A stretch of DNA of 11,437 bases from LSCE01 sp050485425. GTDB lineage: Bacteria > Pseudomonadota > Gammaproteobacteria > Nitrococcales > Aquisalimonadaceae. The stretch is from positions 1 to 11,437 of the forward strand of contig JBJHBJ010000085.1 in NCBI GenBank assembly GCA_050485425.1. The letters run 5' to 3'. Shown here piece by piece: positions 1-6,401 of the stretch. The notes beneath the pieces were generated by a model. The model saw only the letters and a list, made by a program, of their open reading frames with translations, searched no databases and was not told where the DNA came from. Each line of letters opens with the position of its first letter. Within the stretch, counting starts at the first letter, position 1. Position numbers and translations under genes: made by a program.

Positions 1-2
1 AA

Positions 3-1625
3 TGGGACGAATTCATGCAGACCATCCTCAAGGATCGGGAGGGCCGGATCCGCGGCAACCGCTACCTCCGGCAGTGCCTGGCCGCCTCGCTGGCGGTGAA
101 ATTCCGGGGGGAGTCCGGCGGCATCGCCTCCTGGCAGAAATACTTCACGGATATGTTAGGCCGGGAGGAGCCCCTGCCTGCGCTCTCCGAACTGAATGAC
201 CCGTTGCAACGCAAGGGCCTGCTGCGCGCCCGCAAGGAACACCGGGACTTCCAGGCCCTGCTCGGCCGTGTGGAGGAAGAAGAGGAAGAGGTAGAACTGC
301 CGAAGGAGACGCTCTACATCGGCGTGTTCTTCGACGGCACCTGGAAGGACCGGGAGGTGGATGCGGCGCGCAGTGACGCGGATATCTCGAATATTGCGAA
401 ACTTGCAGACCTCTATGATGAGCACCCTGCGCATCAAGCGGCAGTCTATATTCCGGGCGTCGGCATACAAACCCGGGATCCAGCGGATCTGCCGGTTGTG
501 GACGGTTACTACGCCGGCACCGATGTGCCGGTGCAGGAACCGATGATGACGCTGCCGGACGGCCGCGAGGTGGAGGAAACGGCGCTAGGTGGCGGCTTCG
601 CCATGGGTCCCTCGGGAGCCAGCGCGCGCATCCGGGACGCACTTCAGCGCGTCGACCGATCAATCGATGATCCCGACTACTACGACCGGATCGTGTTCGA
701 TGTCTTCGGCTTCAGTCGCGGTGCCGCTCTGGCACGCCACTTCGTCAACCTGATCAACGACGCCGTACCCACCCGTTGGCACCCGAAGACCTGGCCGTTC
801 GAGCTGCCGATGGAAGTGCGCTTCGTGGGGCTGTTCGACACCGTGGCGAGCCTGTACATTCCGCGCAACAATCACACCTTCGACTTCAACATGAACCTGC
901 ATAGCGGCAGCGCGCAGCGTGTTGTGCACCTCACCGCCGGCCACGAAGTGCGGGCGAACTTCCCGCTCACCAGCCTGGCGGATGCCAGCGGCACGCTGCC
1001 GGGCAACTTCACCGAATACGCGCTTCCGGGCGTGCATGCCGATTTGGGCGGTGGCTACGAAAACCCGGATCCGGAGACGGGTGAGAACGTGGAGTGGATA
1101 CCGCTACGTCGCCACACCAATGTGCTGAGCCGCGAAGCTTATGCCCGCCCCTACGGCGGGGCGGCGGAGTTCGCCTCATTGCCCTATGACGCATGGCGGA
1201 GGCAGACGCTGCAGGTCTACCAGCGCCAGGCCGAAGCTGAAGGCCGCACCGTCCGCGGCTTCGGCGACCACATCCTCGAAGGGGAAGAACGGCACACGCG
1301 CAAGGAACTGGCCATTCACTATCTACACATGATGCATGGATATGCCAAGGAAGCGGGGGTACCGGTGCGATCGCTGAACCCCGAAGGAAGGAGTGATCAC
1401 TTTGTTCCCCCAGACCTGACGAAAAGATTCCGACGCTGGGAGGCGGCAGGAGCAGACCTCTCGGTGGCACGGGAGGCAGCGTTTCTCGGACCCTATATCC
1501 ACACGTCAGAACAATGGGGGAGCATGGTCAATGCGCCTACGCGTGGCGGTGAACGCGAAGTCATTGCGAATTTGCCGGCAGACCAGCAAAAATATTCACC
1601 GGAACAGGAACTGGCAGAACGATGA
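3..1625 (+). CDS. DUF2235 / Tle1-like T6SS phospholipase effector, 5' end outside window
   Basis: Alpha/beta-hydrolase of the DUF2235 family, which includes Tle1 type VI secretion phospholipases that attack membranes of rival cells. Numbering from the ATG at 15, a hydrolase strand with FFDGT lies at residues 105-109. The nucleophile-elbow motif GFSRG is at 232-236 (candidate Ser234), FDTVA has Asp275, and the family motif HADLGGGY starts at His341. Ser, Asp and His are the expected catalytic types, but assigning Asp275 and His341 is inference. Residues 1-95 are unrecognised and end in a glutamate run (87-92), probably a linker. The frame is open to the left edge (codons W-D-E-F before the first ATG), so the true start is probably upstream and the ATG at 15 need not be used. 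The 3' end overlaps the next gene in an ATGA junction. No VgrG, PAAR or other T6SS gene is visible, so secretion by T6SS rests on family knowledge and the lipoprotein neighbours. Confidence 0.85.
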   Translation, partial: WDEFMQTILKDREGRIRGNRYLRQCLAASLAVKFRGESGGIASWQKYFTDMLGREEPLPALSELNDPLQRKGLLRARKEHRDFQALLGRVEEEEEEVELPKETLYIGVFFDGTWKDREVDAARSDADISNIAKLADLYDEHPAHQAAVYIPGVGIQTRDPADLPVVDGYYAGTDVPVQEPMMTLPDGREVEETALGGGFAMGPSGASARIRDALQRVDRSIDDPDYYDRIVFDVFGFSRGAALARHFVNLINDAVPTRWHPKTWPFELPMEVRFVGLFDTVASLYIPRNNHTFDFNMNLHSGSAQRVVHLTAGHEVRANFPLTSLADASGTLPGNFTEYALPGVHADLGGGYENPDPETGENVEWIPLRRHTNVLSREAYARPYGGAAEFASLPYDAWRRQTLQVYQRQAEAEGRTVRGFGDHILEGEERHTRKELAIHYLHMMHGYAKEAGVPVRSLNPEGRSDHFVPPDLTKRFRRWEAAGADLSVAREAAFLGPYIHTSEQWGSMVNAPTRGGEREVIANLPADQQKYSPEQELAER

Positions 1626-2236
1626 AACAAGCATTGAAAGGCTGCCTGAGTGTTTTGCTGGGATGCTTGATCCTGCCTGCCCTGGCGGGATGCGCCACCA
1701 ACCCCGGACCTCCCTATCCGTACGCTGTCGTCACCGGCGGGGGGCCCGACGGCTGGCCGGCCTGGGTCGAGGAACTAACGTTCGACAATAGCTGGCGTGT
1801 CGCCGCTGGAGCGACCGGTGGAAATCCCGATTGGGACATTCCACCTCAGAGCGGAAAGATCACTGTCATCGGACGTGGTCCTATTCCCCAAACGATGCAG
1901 GCTAGCTGGTTTTCCCACCGTACTCTGACATTCTATGAGATCGACCTGGCGTTCCCAGAAAATACGGAAGAACGCGTCCGTGCCTTCTACCGGGACCACC
2001 CGCCACCTGAGTATACCCACGACCTGATGGTAGGTATCTCCGGCGACGGACGCGTGCGCGTCTGGTGGCGGGCATGGTGTGGAAGAGACTGCGGGGAAGA
2101 TCGCGTCCACTTACCCATCGTCAAGGAAGCGGTCGGACAGCAGAAAGACGTGGACCCGGAGAAGTATCGCGTGTGGACGGAGGAACTCCGCGAACTCGGG
2201 CGTATCCCACCGGAACCAGAACCGCCACCACGCTAA
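1622..2236 (+). CDS. DUF2931-like lipoprotein, probable effector immunity protein
   Basis: 204-residue lipoprotein. The N-terminus is a short basic region, then a hydrophobic stretch ending in the lipobox LAGC, so Cys24 should be lipidated after signal peptidase II cleavage. The mature part begins ATNPGPPYPYAVVTGGGPDG and contains PxWVEEL, SWFSHRT, FYEIDL and a WWRAWCGRDCGED segment with two close cysteines. This pattern fits the DUF2931 family as I remember it. The gene overlaps the hydrolase stop codon (ATGA), so it is translationally coupled. An AGGAAC purine patch lies about 11 bases before the ATG. A periplasm-facing lipoprotein directly behind a Tle1-like lipase is the usual place for its immunity protein, which would bind the lipase and protect against self and sister-cell intoxication. 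That role is inferred from position. The C-terminus is proline/glutamate rich (PPEPEPPPR). Confidence 0.8.
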   Translation: MKQALKGCLSVLLGCLILPALAGCATNPGPPYPYAVVTGGGPDGWPAWVEELTFDNSWRVAAGATGGNPDWDIPPQSGKITVIGRGPIPQTMQASWFSHRTLTFYEIDLAFPENTEERVRAFYRDHPPPEYTHDLMVGISGDGRVRVWWRAWCGRDCGEDRVHLPIVKEAVGQQKDVDPEKYRVWTEELRELGRIPPEPEPPPR

Positions 2237-2277
2237 GGCTCGAACAACCCAAGGACGGGAACATCATCCGCCTACGC

Positions 2278-2927
2278 ATGAATCACAAACCAGAACACCG
2301 CAGCACCGTGATCCAACCTGGGCGAGACCCGCCCATCTCCTCCTTCTACTGTGGCTGATACTGCTGCCGGCCCTGACTGGCTGCGCAACCAATCCCGGGC
2401 CTCCGTACCCCTATGCCGTGATCACCGGCGGTGGCCCCGACGGATGGCCCGTGTGGGTCGAGGATTTGGTTTTCGATGACTATGTGAATATCGGAGGCGG
2501 CAGCATCGGGGGCCGAATGACTTGGGATGAACCGCCTGATGACGGCGCAATAACCAACATGGGCCGCTCTTCTATCCCCCAGAAAATCTCCGCCCGGTGG
2601 TTCTCATTTAGAACGCAGACATTCTACGAAATTGATCTGACGCTGCCCGAGCGCACGGAACAGCAGATAAGCGAGTTTTACCGAGACTACCGCCCCCCTG
2701 AATATACTCACGACCTGATGATCCATATATCAGGCGATGGGCGTATGCGCGTCTGGTGGCGGGCATGGTGTGGAAGAGACTGCGGGGAAGATCGCGTCTA
2801 CCTACCCATCGTCAAGGAAGCGACCGGGCAACAAGTCGACGGCGATCCGGCGCGCTACGCAAACCGCACGGCGCAGCAACGCGAGAGGGGCCGCATTCCT
2901 CCCGAGCCCGAACCGCCACCACGCTAG
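2278..2927 (+). CDS. second DUF2931-like lipoprotein paralogue, signal-peptide frame disrupted
   Basis: Paralogue of the preceding lipoprotein. From the lipobox LTGC (Cys codon at 2382) onward the two proteins align throughout without large gaps, sharing CATNPGPPYPYAV, GGGPDGWP, FYEIDL, EYTHDLM, WCGRDCGED, LPIVKEA and PPEPEPPPR. The mature frame has no ATG, GTG or TTG between 2226 and the lipobox, only CTG codons at 2349, 2355, 2361 and 2364. A plausible ATG at 2278 (or GTG at 2308) opens another frame (MNHKPEHRSTVIQPGRDPP), which stops at 2356-2358. The hydrophobic signal core lies in the mature frame, so one missing base near 2335-2350 would explain the break. It may be a sequencing indel, a genuine pseudogene, programmed -1 slippage or non-canonical initiation. 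In-frame GTGs such as 2418 would give a protein without an export signal. If intact it would be a second immunity protein; there is no second effector gene beside it. Confidence 0.65.
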
Positions 2928-2941
2928 CACTGCAGAGCCAG

Positions 2942-3001
2942 GGTCAGGGGCTCACGGCATGGACGAATCCGCGCACAAGCGTTAGACTCTCGCCCCTGAC
3001 C
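2942..3001. repeat. 10-bp perfect inverted repeat upstream of tRNA-Arg
   Basis: GGTCAGGGGC at 2942-2951 is the exact reverse complement of GCCCCTGACC at 2992-3001, separated by 40 bases. It could be a terminator-like or processing hairpin after the lipoprotein operon or in the tRNA precursor leader. There is no U-tract, and the right arm overlaps the likely tRNA transcription start. Confidence 0.5.
2960..2988 (+). promoter_or_regulatory. candidate sigma70 promoter of the tRNA gene
   Basis: TGGACG (2960-2965) and TAGACT (2983-2988) each match 4 of 6 bases of the -35 and -10 consensus, with a 17-bp spacer. They lie 19 bp or more before the mature tRNA 5' end. The stretch after the -10, CTCGCCCC, is a GC-rich discriminator as seen in stringently controlled stable-RNA promoters. 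This is by-eye matching only. Confidence 0.4.
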
Positions 3002-3006
3002 TCAAA

Positions 3007-3083
3007 GCGCCCGTAGCTCAGCTGGATAGAGTGTCGGCCTCCGAAGCCGAAGGTCGCAGGTTCGAATCCTGCCGGGCGCGCCA
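3007..3083 (+). tRNA. tRNA-Arg (anticodon CCG)
   Basis: A complete 77-base cloverleaf. The acceptor stem GCGCCCG pairs with CGGGCGC (3073-3079), followed by discriminator G and an encoded CCA (3081-3083). The D arm is GCTC/GAGT and the anticodon stem TCGGC/GCCGA. The 7-base loop CTCCGAA gives anticodon CCG, which reads the Arg codon CGG. The variable loop AGGTC has five bases and the T arm is GCAGG-TTCGAAT-CCTGC. It stands alone, between the effector/immunity genes and the metal-efflux operon. Confidence 0.97.
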
Positions 3084-3122
3084 TCTTCCCCGAGACACAC
3101 AGCTTTTGGCCAGCTTGATAGC

Positions 3123-3149
3123 TTGTCGCCGTACTAAGCGCAGTGTAAT
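3123..3149 (+). promoter_or_regulatory. weak candidate promoter of the metal-efflux operon
   Basis: TGTAAT (3144-3149) resembles a -10 box, and TTGTCG (3123-3128) sits 15 bp upstream as a poor -35. Transcription would then start close to the ATG at 3162. AGCTT occurs three times nearby (3101, 3112, 3120), and TTGATA (3115) is a better -35 match but badly spaced. No clear MerR-type dyad with a 19-20 bp spacer could be picked out. Confidence 0.25.
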
Positions 3150-3161
3150 CTCCTACCCCTT

Positions 3162-3533
3162 ATGAATGTCGCCAACCGTCATAAATGGCCGTATTGCCTG
3201 CTCCTTCTGAGCTTGGCATGTGCCGTGCTTCTACTGCAGGGGACAGGGCTGCACCTGCATTTGGGCGACACACACGAGTCATCGCTACACGGAGCGCATC
3301 ATCCCGATCACGCGGACCATCATGACGATGCGTCTGAGGCTGACCTGGCTCCGCAAGGAGCCATCGGCAAGGTACTGACCGTCATAGACCTGCCCGTGGT
3401 AGCCCTGCCCACACCTGCGTGCGACCTTTCAGCGGCGGCCCCACGCGCACCGCCGCGCACCGCTGACCACATTGGCCTCCCCCATGCGTCTCCCCCCTGG
3501 CTCGCGCCGCCGCTGCGCGGGCCACCCGCTTGA
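3162..3533 (+). CDS. small His-rich exported protein of the metal-efflux operon
   Basis: 123-residue protein. Residues 10-27 form one hydrophobic segment (signal peptide or membrane anchor). A cluster of nine histidines follows at positions 31-54 (LHLHL, HGAHHPDHADHHDD), mixed with Asp and Glu, which is a typical transition-metal-binding composition. The rest is Ala/Pro rich and ends in PPWLAPPLRGPPA. Small proteins of this build often precede czcCBA-type operons, so a periplasmic metal-buffering or accessory role is likely; CzcI-like function is a guess. The region before the ATG is pyrimidine rich with no Shine-Dalgarno sequence, so the start rests on the placement of the hydrophobic segment. 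The stop codon is 76 bases before czcC, and the first base after it begins the inverted repeat of the czcC leader. Confidence 0.65.
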   Translation: MNVANRHKWPYCLLLLSLACAVLLLQGTGLHLHLGDTHESSLHGAHHPDHADHHDDASEADLAPQGAIGKVLTVIDLPVVALPTPACDLSAAAPRAPPRTADHIGLPHASPPWLAPPLRGPPA

Positions 3534-3609
3534 CCCATTGAATCGAACGTAGCGTACCGCCTCCTAGAGGTGGTGCAGCCTAAGTCGTGATCAATGGGGA
3601 GCATCTCCC
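3534..3609 (+). promoter_or_regulatory. structured leader of czcC with sequestered Shine-Dalgarno
   Basis: Three complementary pairs lie in 76 bases. Outer: CCCATTGA (3534-3541) with TCAATGGG (3591-3598), 8 bp perfect. Inner: ACCGCCTC (3556-3563) with GAGGTGGT (3567-3574), 8 bp in RNA with one G-U and a 3-base loop. Third: GGGAG (3597-3601) with CTCCC (3605-3609), directly before the ATG and occluding the ribosome-binding GGGGAG. The outer and SD helices share bases 3597-3598, so they compete. The left outer arm begins directly after the upstream TGA, where a terminating ribosome would cover it. The regulatory role is inference. Confidence 0.5.
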
Positions 3610-4872
3610 ATGCAGTATTCTGTTTTTTTCCGGTCAGTCGCTGGACTGATCGGGCTGCTTTGCGCACTCGCCGCGTTTGCGAGCTCGGATCAGTGGACTC
3701 TTGATCGGGCGGTTATCCACGGGCTGTCGGTAGCCCCGGAAGTCGACGCATTCGAGCATCGTATTGAGGCCCTGCGAGGTGCCCGGGATCAGGCGGGTCG
3801 TTGGCCAAACCCGACACTGGACCTCGAGGCCTCCAACAAGCCTGGAAGGGAACATGGGCGCGGAGGTTACTCGCTGACCAAGGTCGCCGTAACCCAATCG
3901 CTACCGCTATGGGGGCAGATCGGACATCGGCGTGATGCTGCTGCCGCGCGTCTGGCCGCCACCGCGGCGCAGACCCGCGCCGAGCGCCTGGAACAGGAAG
4001 GCCGCATCGGTGGGGCATTTCATGCCTGGCAGCAGGCAGAAGCCGGCCTCCAACTAGCGCGCAATCGCCTGGAAGAAGCCCAGCGCCTGGAGCGCATCGC
4101 CCGACAGCGAAAAGAACGCGGTGATCTATCCGAGCGCGAACGCCTGCGCATCGAGCTGTTCCGCTCCGAGGCCCTGCGCCAGTTGGCGGTCGCCGAGAGT
4201 GAGCGCACCGAGGCACGCACCACTCTGGCAGCCTGGCTCGACCGACACCCTGCCGATCTGGGCACCGCCCCTGCCTTCGATGAATCGCCCCCAAGACCAC
4301 CCACCCGGACCGAACTACAGGCGGTGGTGGACCGACATCCTGCCCTGCTTGCAGCGTCGGAGCGGCGACAGGCCGCTCGGTACGAGATTGCCCGCGCACG
4401 TAGCGAAGGACGCCCGGATATCAGCATACAGCTGTTTCAGGAACGCGAGGAGAGCGACCGCCGCCGCGAAACCTCCACAGGCATCGGACTGCAACTGGAG
4501 CTCCCGCTGTGGGACCGCAACCAAGGGCGTATTCGCGAATCCGTTGCGGACCACGACACAAGCCAAACCGAGATATGGGCCCTGCAGCGCGACCTGACCC
4601 GCAAGGTCGAGATCGGCACCGAACGCCTGGCGCACTTGCTGGACGAACTCGAACGCCACCGCAACCAGACACTGTCGCCTGCCCGGCTTGTACGCGACCT
4701 GACCTACCGTGGCTACGAGACCGGCGAGGCATCGCTACTGGAAGTGCTCGAGGCCTATAACACCCATTTCAATGCGATCGAACAGGAGCACGAATTGCTC
4801 GCCCAGAGCTGGAAGGAGTGGCGCGAACTGCGCATTGCAGCGGGGTTAGGTCTCGTGGAGGACACGCAATGA
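3610..4872 (+). CDS. czcC: CzcC-like outer-membrane efflux channel (TolC/OEP family)
   Basis: 420-residue outer-membrane factor of a heavy-metal RND pump, expected to form a trimeric channel from the periplasm to the outside. An N-terminal signal peptide (hydrophobic residues about 8-23, ending AAFASS) is followed by the motif WTLDRAVIHGLSVAPEV and by GRWPNPTLDLEASN, the usual start of OEP repeats. Long Arg/Glu/Ala-rich helices (residues about 110-200 and 320-400) fit the alpha-barrel hairpins. A second OEP-like repeat begins near residue 235 (TELQAVVDRHPALLAASERR), and LELPLWDRNQGRI is a common CzcC-type signature. Length is normal for the family. The start at 3610 has GGGGAG eight bases upstream, inside a hairpin. 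The stop overlaps the next gene in ATGA, so czcC and czcB are coupled. Confidence 0.9.
   Translation: MQYSVFFRSVAGLIGLLCALAAFASSDQWTLDRAVIHGLSVAPEVDAFEHRIEALRGARDQAGRWPNPTLDLEASNKPGREHGRGGYSLTKVAVTQSLPLWGQIGHRRDAAAARLAATAAQTRAERLEQEGRIGGAFHAWQQAEAGLQLARNRLEEAQRLERIARQRKERGDLSERERLRIELFRSEALRQLAVAESERTEARTTLAAWLDRHPADLGTAPAFDESPPRPPTRTELQAVVDRHPALLAASERRQAARYEIARARSEGRPDISIQLFQEREESDRRRETSTGIGLQLELPLWDRNQGRIRESVADHDTSQTEIWALQRDLTRKVEIGTERLAHLLDELERHRNQTLSPARLVRDLTYRGYETGEASLLEVLEAYNTHFNAIEQEHELLAQSWKEWRELRIAAGLGLVEDTQ
4857..4862 (+). promoter_or_regulatory. ribosome-binding site that sets the czcB start
   Basis: GGAGGA lies six bases before the ATG at 4869, inside the end of czcC. It favours that ATG over the in-frame codon at 4818 and the ATG at 4893. 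Confidence 0.75.
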
Positions 4873-6392
4873 CACACCAAAGTACCCACCGAATGACACA
4901 CATAACCACCCTGCTAGCCCTGGTGCTCGCCACGAGTCCGGCTCTGACCGACGCGATCGAGATCACGTATTGGGGAGCGGAACTCGAATGGTTCCTGGAG
5001 ACAGACGCGTCGGAATCGGGGGCAACAGGCACCTTTGTAGTCCACGCCACGTGGCTGGAGAATTTCCGACCGGTCGCTACTGGGGAAGTCACGCTGCGGA
5101 TGCACGACCGCAACGGGGAAGTGCTAAGCGAGGCCACGGCCGGCCTCGACCGGGAAGGCATCTTCGCGGTCCCCCTTATCCTGCCCGAGGCCGGACACTA
5201 CTACCTGACGGCCATCCTCAAGGACGCCGACGGCACTCATGAAAACACCATTGGCGAGGTGCACATCCCCGGACCGCAGGACCATGACCCTGGCCATGAC
5301 CACGGCACTGAAGCCCTCGACCATGCGCACGAGGATGACGGCACGATCACGTTCCTGAAAGAGCAGCAGTGGGGCATGCACTTCGCCACGGCCCCGGCCC
5401 AGTACGCGCCGTTCACCAAGCGCCTGGAGGTACCCGGTACCATCCGCGAGGCGCCCGGCAGCCGGACCCGCTTGGTTGCACCGGCGGACGGCATCATCAC
5501 CGGAATCGAAGGGTGGCCGGAACCCGGGCGACCCGTCGCGTCCGGTGACGAATTGCTGCGCTTGGCCGTGCTGCCCGAAGGCATCGCCGTGAGCAGAATC
5601 ACGCTGGAGTTCGCCCGGGCGCGAGAACGCCTGACAGCCGCCGAGGCAGAGCTGGAACGTGTAACCGACCTGGCCGAGGAGGGGGTCGTCGCCAGCAGCC
5701 GGGTGGTAGAAGCACGACGCGAGCGCAATACCGCCCAGGCCGAATTGGACAACGCCCGCGAACTCCAGGAACGGCTCGCCGGCGATGCCGAGTCCGGTGC
5801 CATCATCCTGCGCGCTCCAGCCCGGGGTCGGTTGGAGTCATTGGATGTGAACCCTGGAGAGGTGGTCCGCGCGGGACAACCGCTGGCAAGCATCCTCGAC
5901 GGCGAGCGGCTGTGGCTGGTCGCCCACCTCTATCCATCGGATATGGAGCTGGTCACAACCCTTGCCGACCCGGCAATACGCGTTCCCGGCCGCGGCGACT
6001 GGCATACCGTGGGCGGCGATCCAATCTGGGAGGGCGGTGCGTTCGACGGCCCTGGGCAGACGCTTTCGGTTGCCTTTGCCCTCGAGATAGCCGGGGGCCG
6101 CTTCCGCCCCGGAATGCCCGTGACCGTCGCGCTGTCGGCCGAGCCACCCCGCCACCGAATCACCGTGCCCGTCGCCGCACTGACCGACGACAATGGCGTC
6201 GAGGTAGTGATCGTACAGACCGGCGGCGAGACGTTCGAACGGCGGATGGTCCGCACCGGGGCGCGCGCTACCGGCCAGGTGGAGATCCTCTCCGGCGTTG
6301 ACGCCGGAGAGCGCGTGGTCACTCGTGGCGCCTATGCGGTACTGCTGGCGAGCCGGGATACCGGCGACGCCGGCCACGGCCATTCGCACTAG
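4869..6392 (+). CDS. czcB: CzcB-like periplasmic adaptor (membrane fusion protein)
   Basis: 507-residue adaptor linking CzcA to CzcC. The start at 4869 is supported by GGAGGA and by ATGA overlap with czcC. Residues 1-29 form a signal peptide (TTLLALVLATSPALTDA). Residues about 30-135 are an extra beta-rich N-terminal domain (GEVTLRMHDRNGEVL, EAGHYYLTAIL), similar in kind to YtkA/FixH-like domains; this assignment is tentative. Residues 139-158 form a His/Asp cluster with five histidines. The adaptor core then follows: FLKEQQWGMHFAT, a lipoyl-like half (RLVAPADGIITGI), a coiled-coil hairpin (about 235-305) and the second half (LRAPARGRLESLDVNPGEVV). The beta-barrel contains RFRPGMPVTVAL, followed by the membrane-proximal GVDAGERVVTRGAY. 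The tail GHGHSH adds three histidines. The His clusters suggest a metal-capturing or metal-delivering adaptor, which fits a heavy-metal pump. Confidence 0.9.
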   Translation: MTHQSTHRMTHITTLLALVLATSPALTDAIEITYWGAELEWFLETDASESGATGTFVVHATWLENFRPVATGEVTLRMHDRNGEVLSEATAGLDREGIFAVPLILPEAGHYYLTAILKDADGTHENTIGEVHIPGPQDHDPGHDHGTEALDHAHEDDGTITFLKEQQWGMHFATAPAQYAPFTKRLEVPGTIREAPGSRTRLVAPADGIITGIEGWPEPGRPVASGDELLRLAVLPEGIAVSRITLEFARARERLTAAEAELERVTDLAEEGVVASSRVVEARRERNTAQAELDNARELQERLAGDAESGAIILRAPARGRLESLDVNPGEVVRAGQPLASILDGERLWLVAHLYPSDMELVTTLADPAIRVPGRGDWHTVGGDPIWEGGAFDGPGQTLSVAFALEIAGGRFRPGMPVTVALSAEPPRHRITVPVAALTDDNGVEVVIVQTGGETFERRMVRTGARATGQVEILSGVDAGERVVTRGAYAVLLASRDTGDAGHGHSH

Positions 6393-6401
6393 GAGAACAC
6401 C

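Noticed and set aside
2079..2927. A 282-residue reading frame starting with GTG inside the first lipoprotein gene
   Set aside because: Its first 90 residues are the first lipoprotein gene read in another frame and carry no family features. It is continuous with the second lipoprotein only because no stop intervenes.
3060..3083. tRNA 3' end as an attachment site with a second copy in the window
   Set aside because: No long direct repeat of this sequence was found by eye elsewhere in the window. Short GGGCGCG matches are expected in GC-rich DNA.
4818..4868. Upstream in-frame start for czcB at 4818
   Set aside because: It lies inside czcC without a clear ribosome-binding site and would place a charged extension before the signal peptide. 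The ATG at 4869 has GGAGGA at good spacing.
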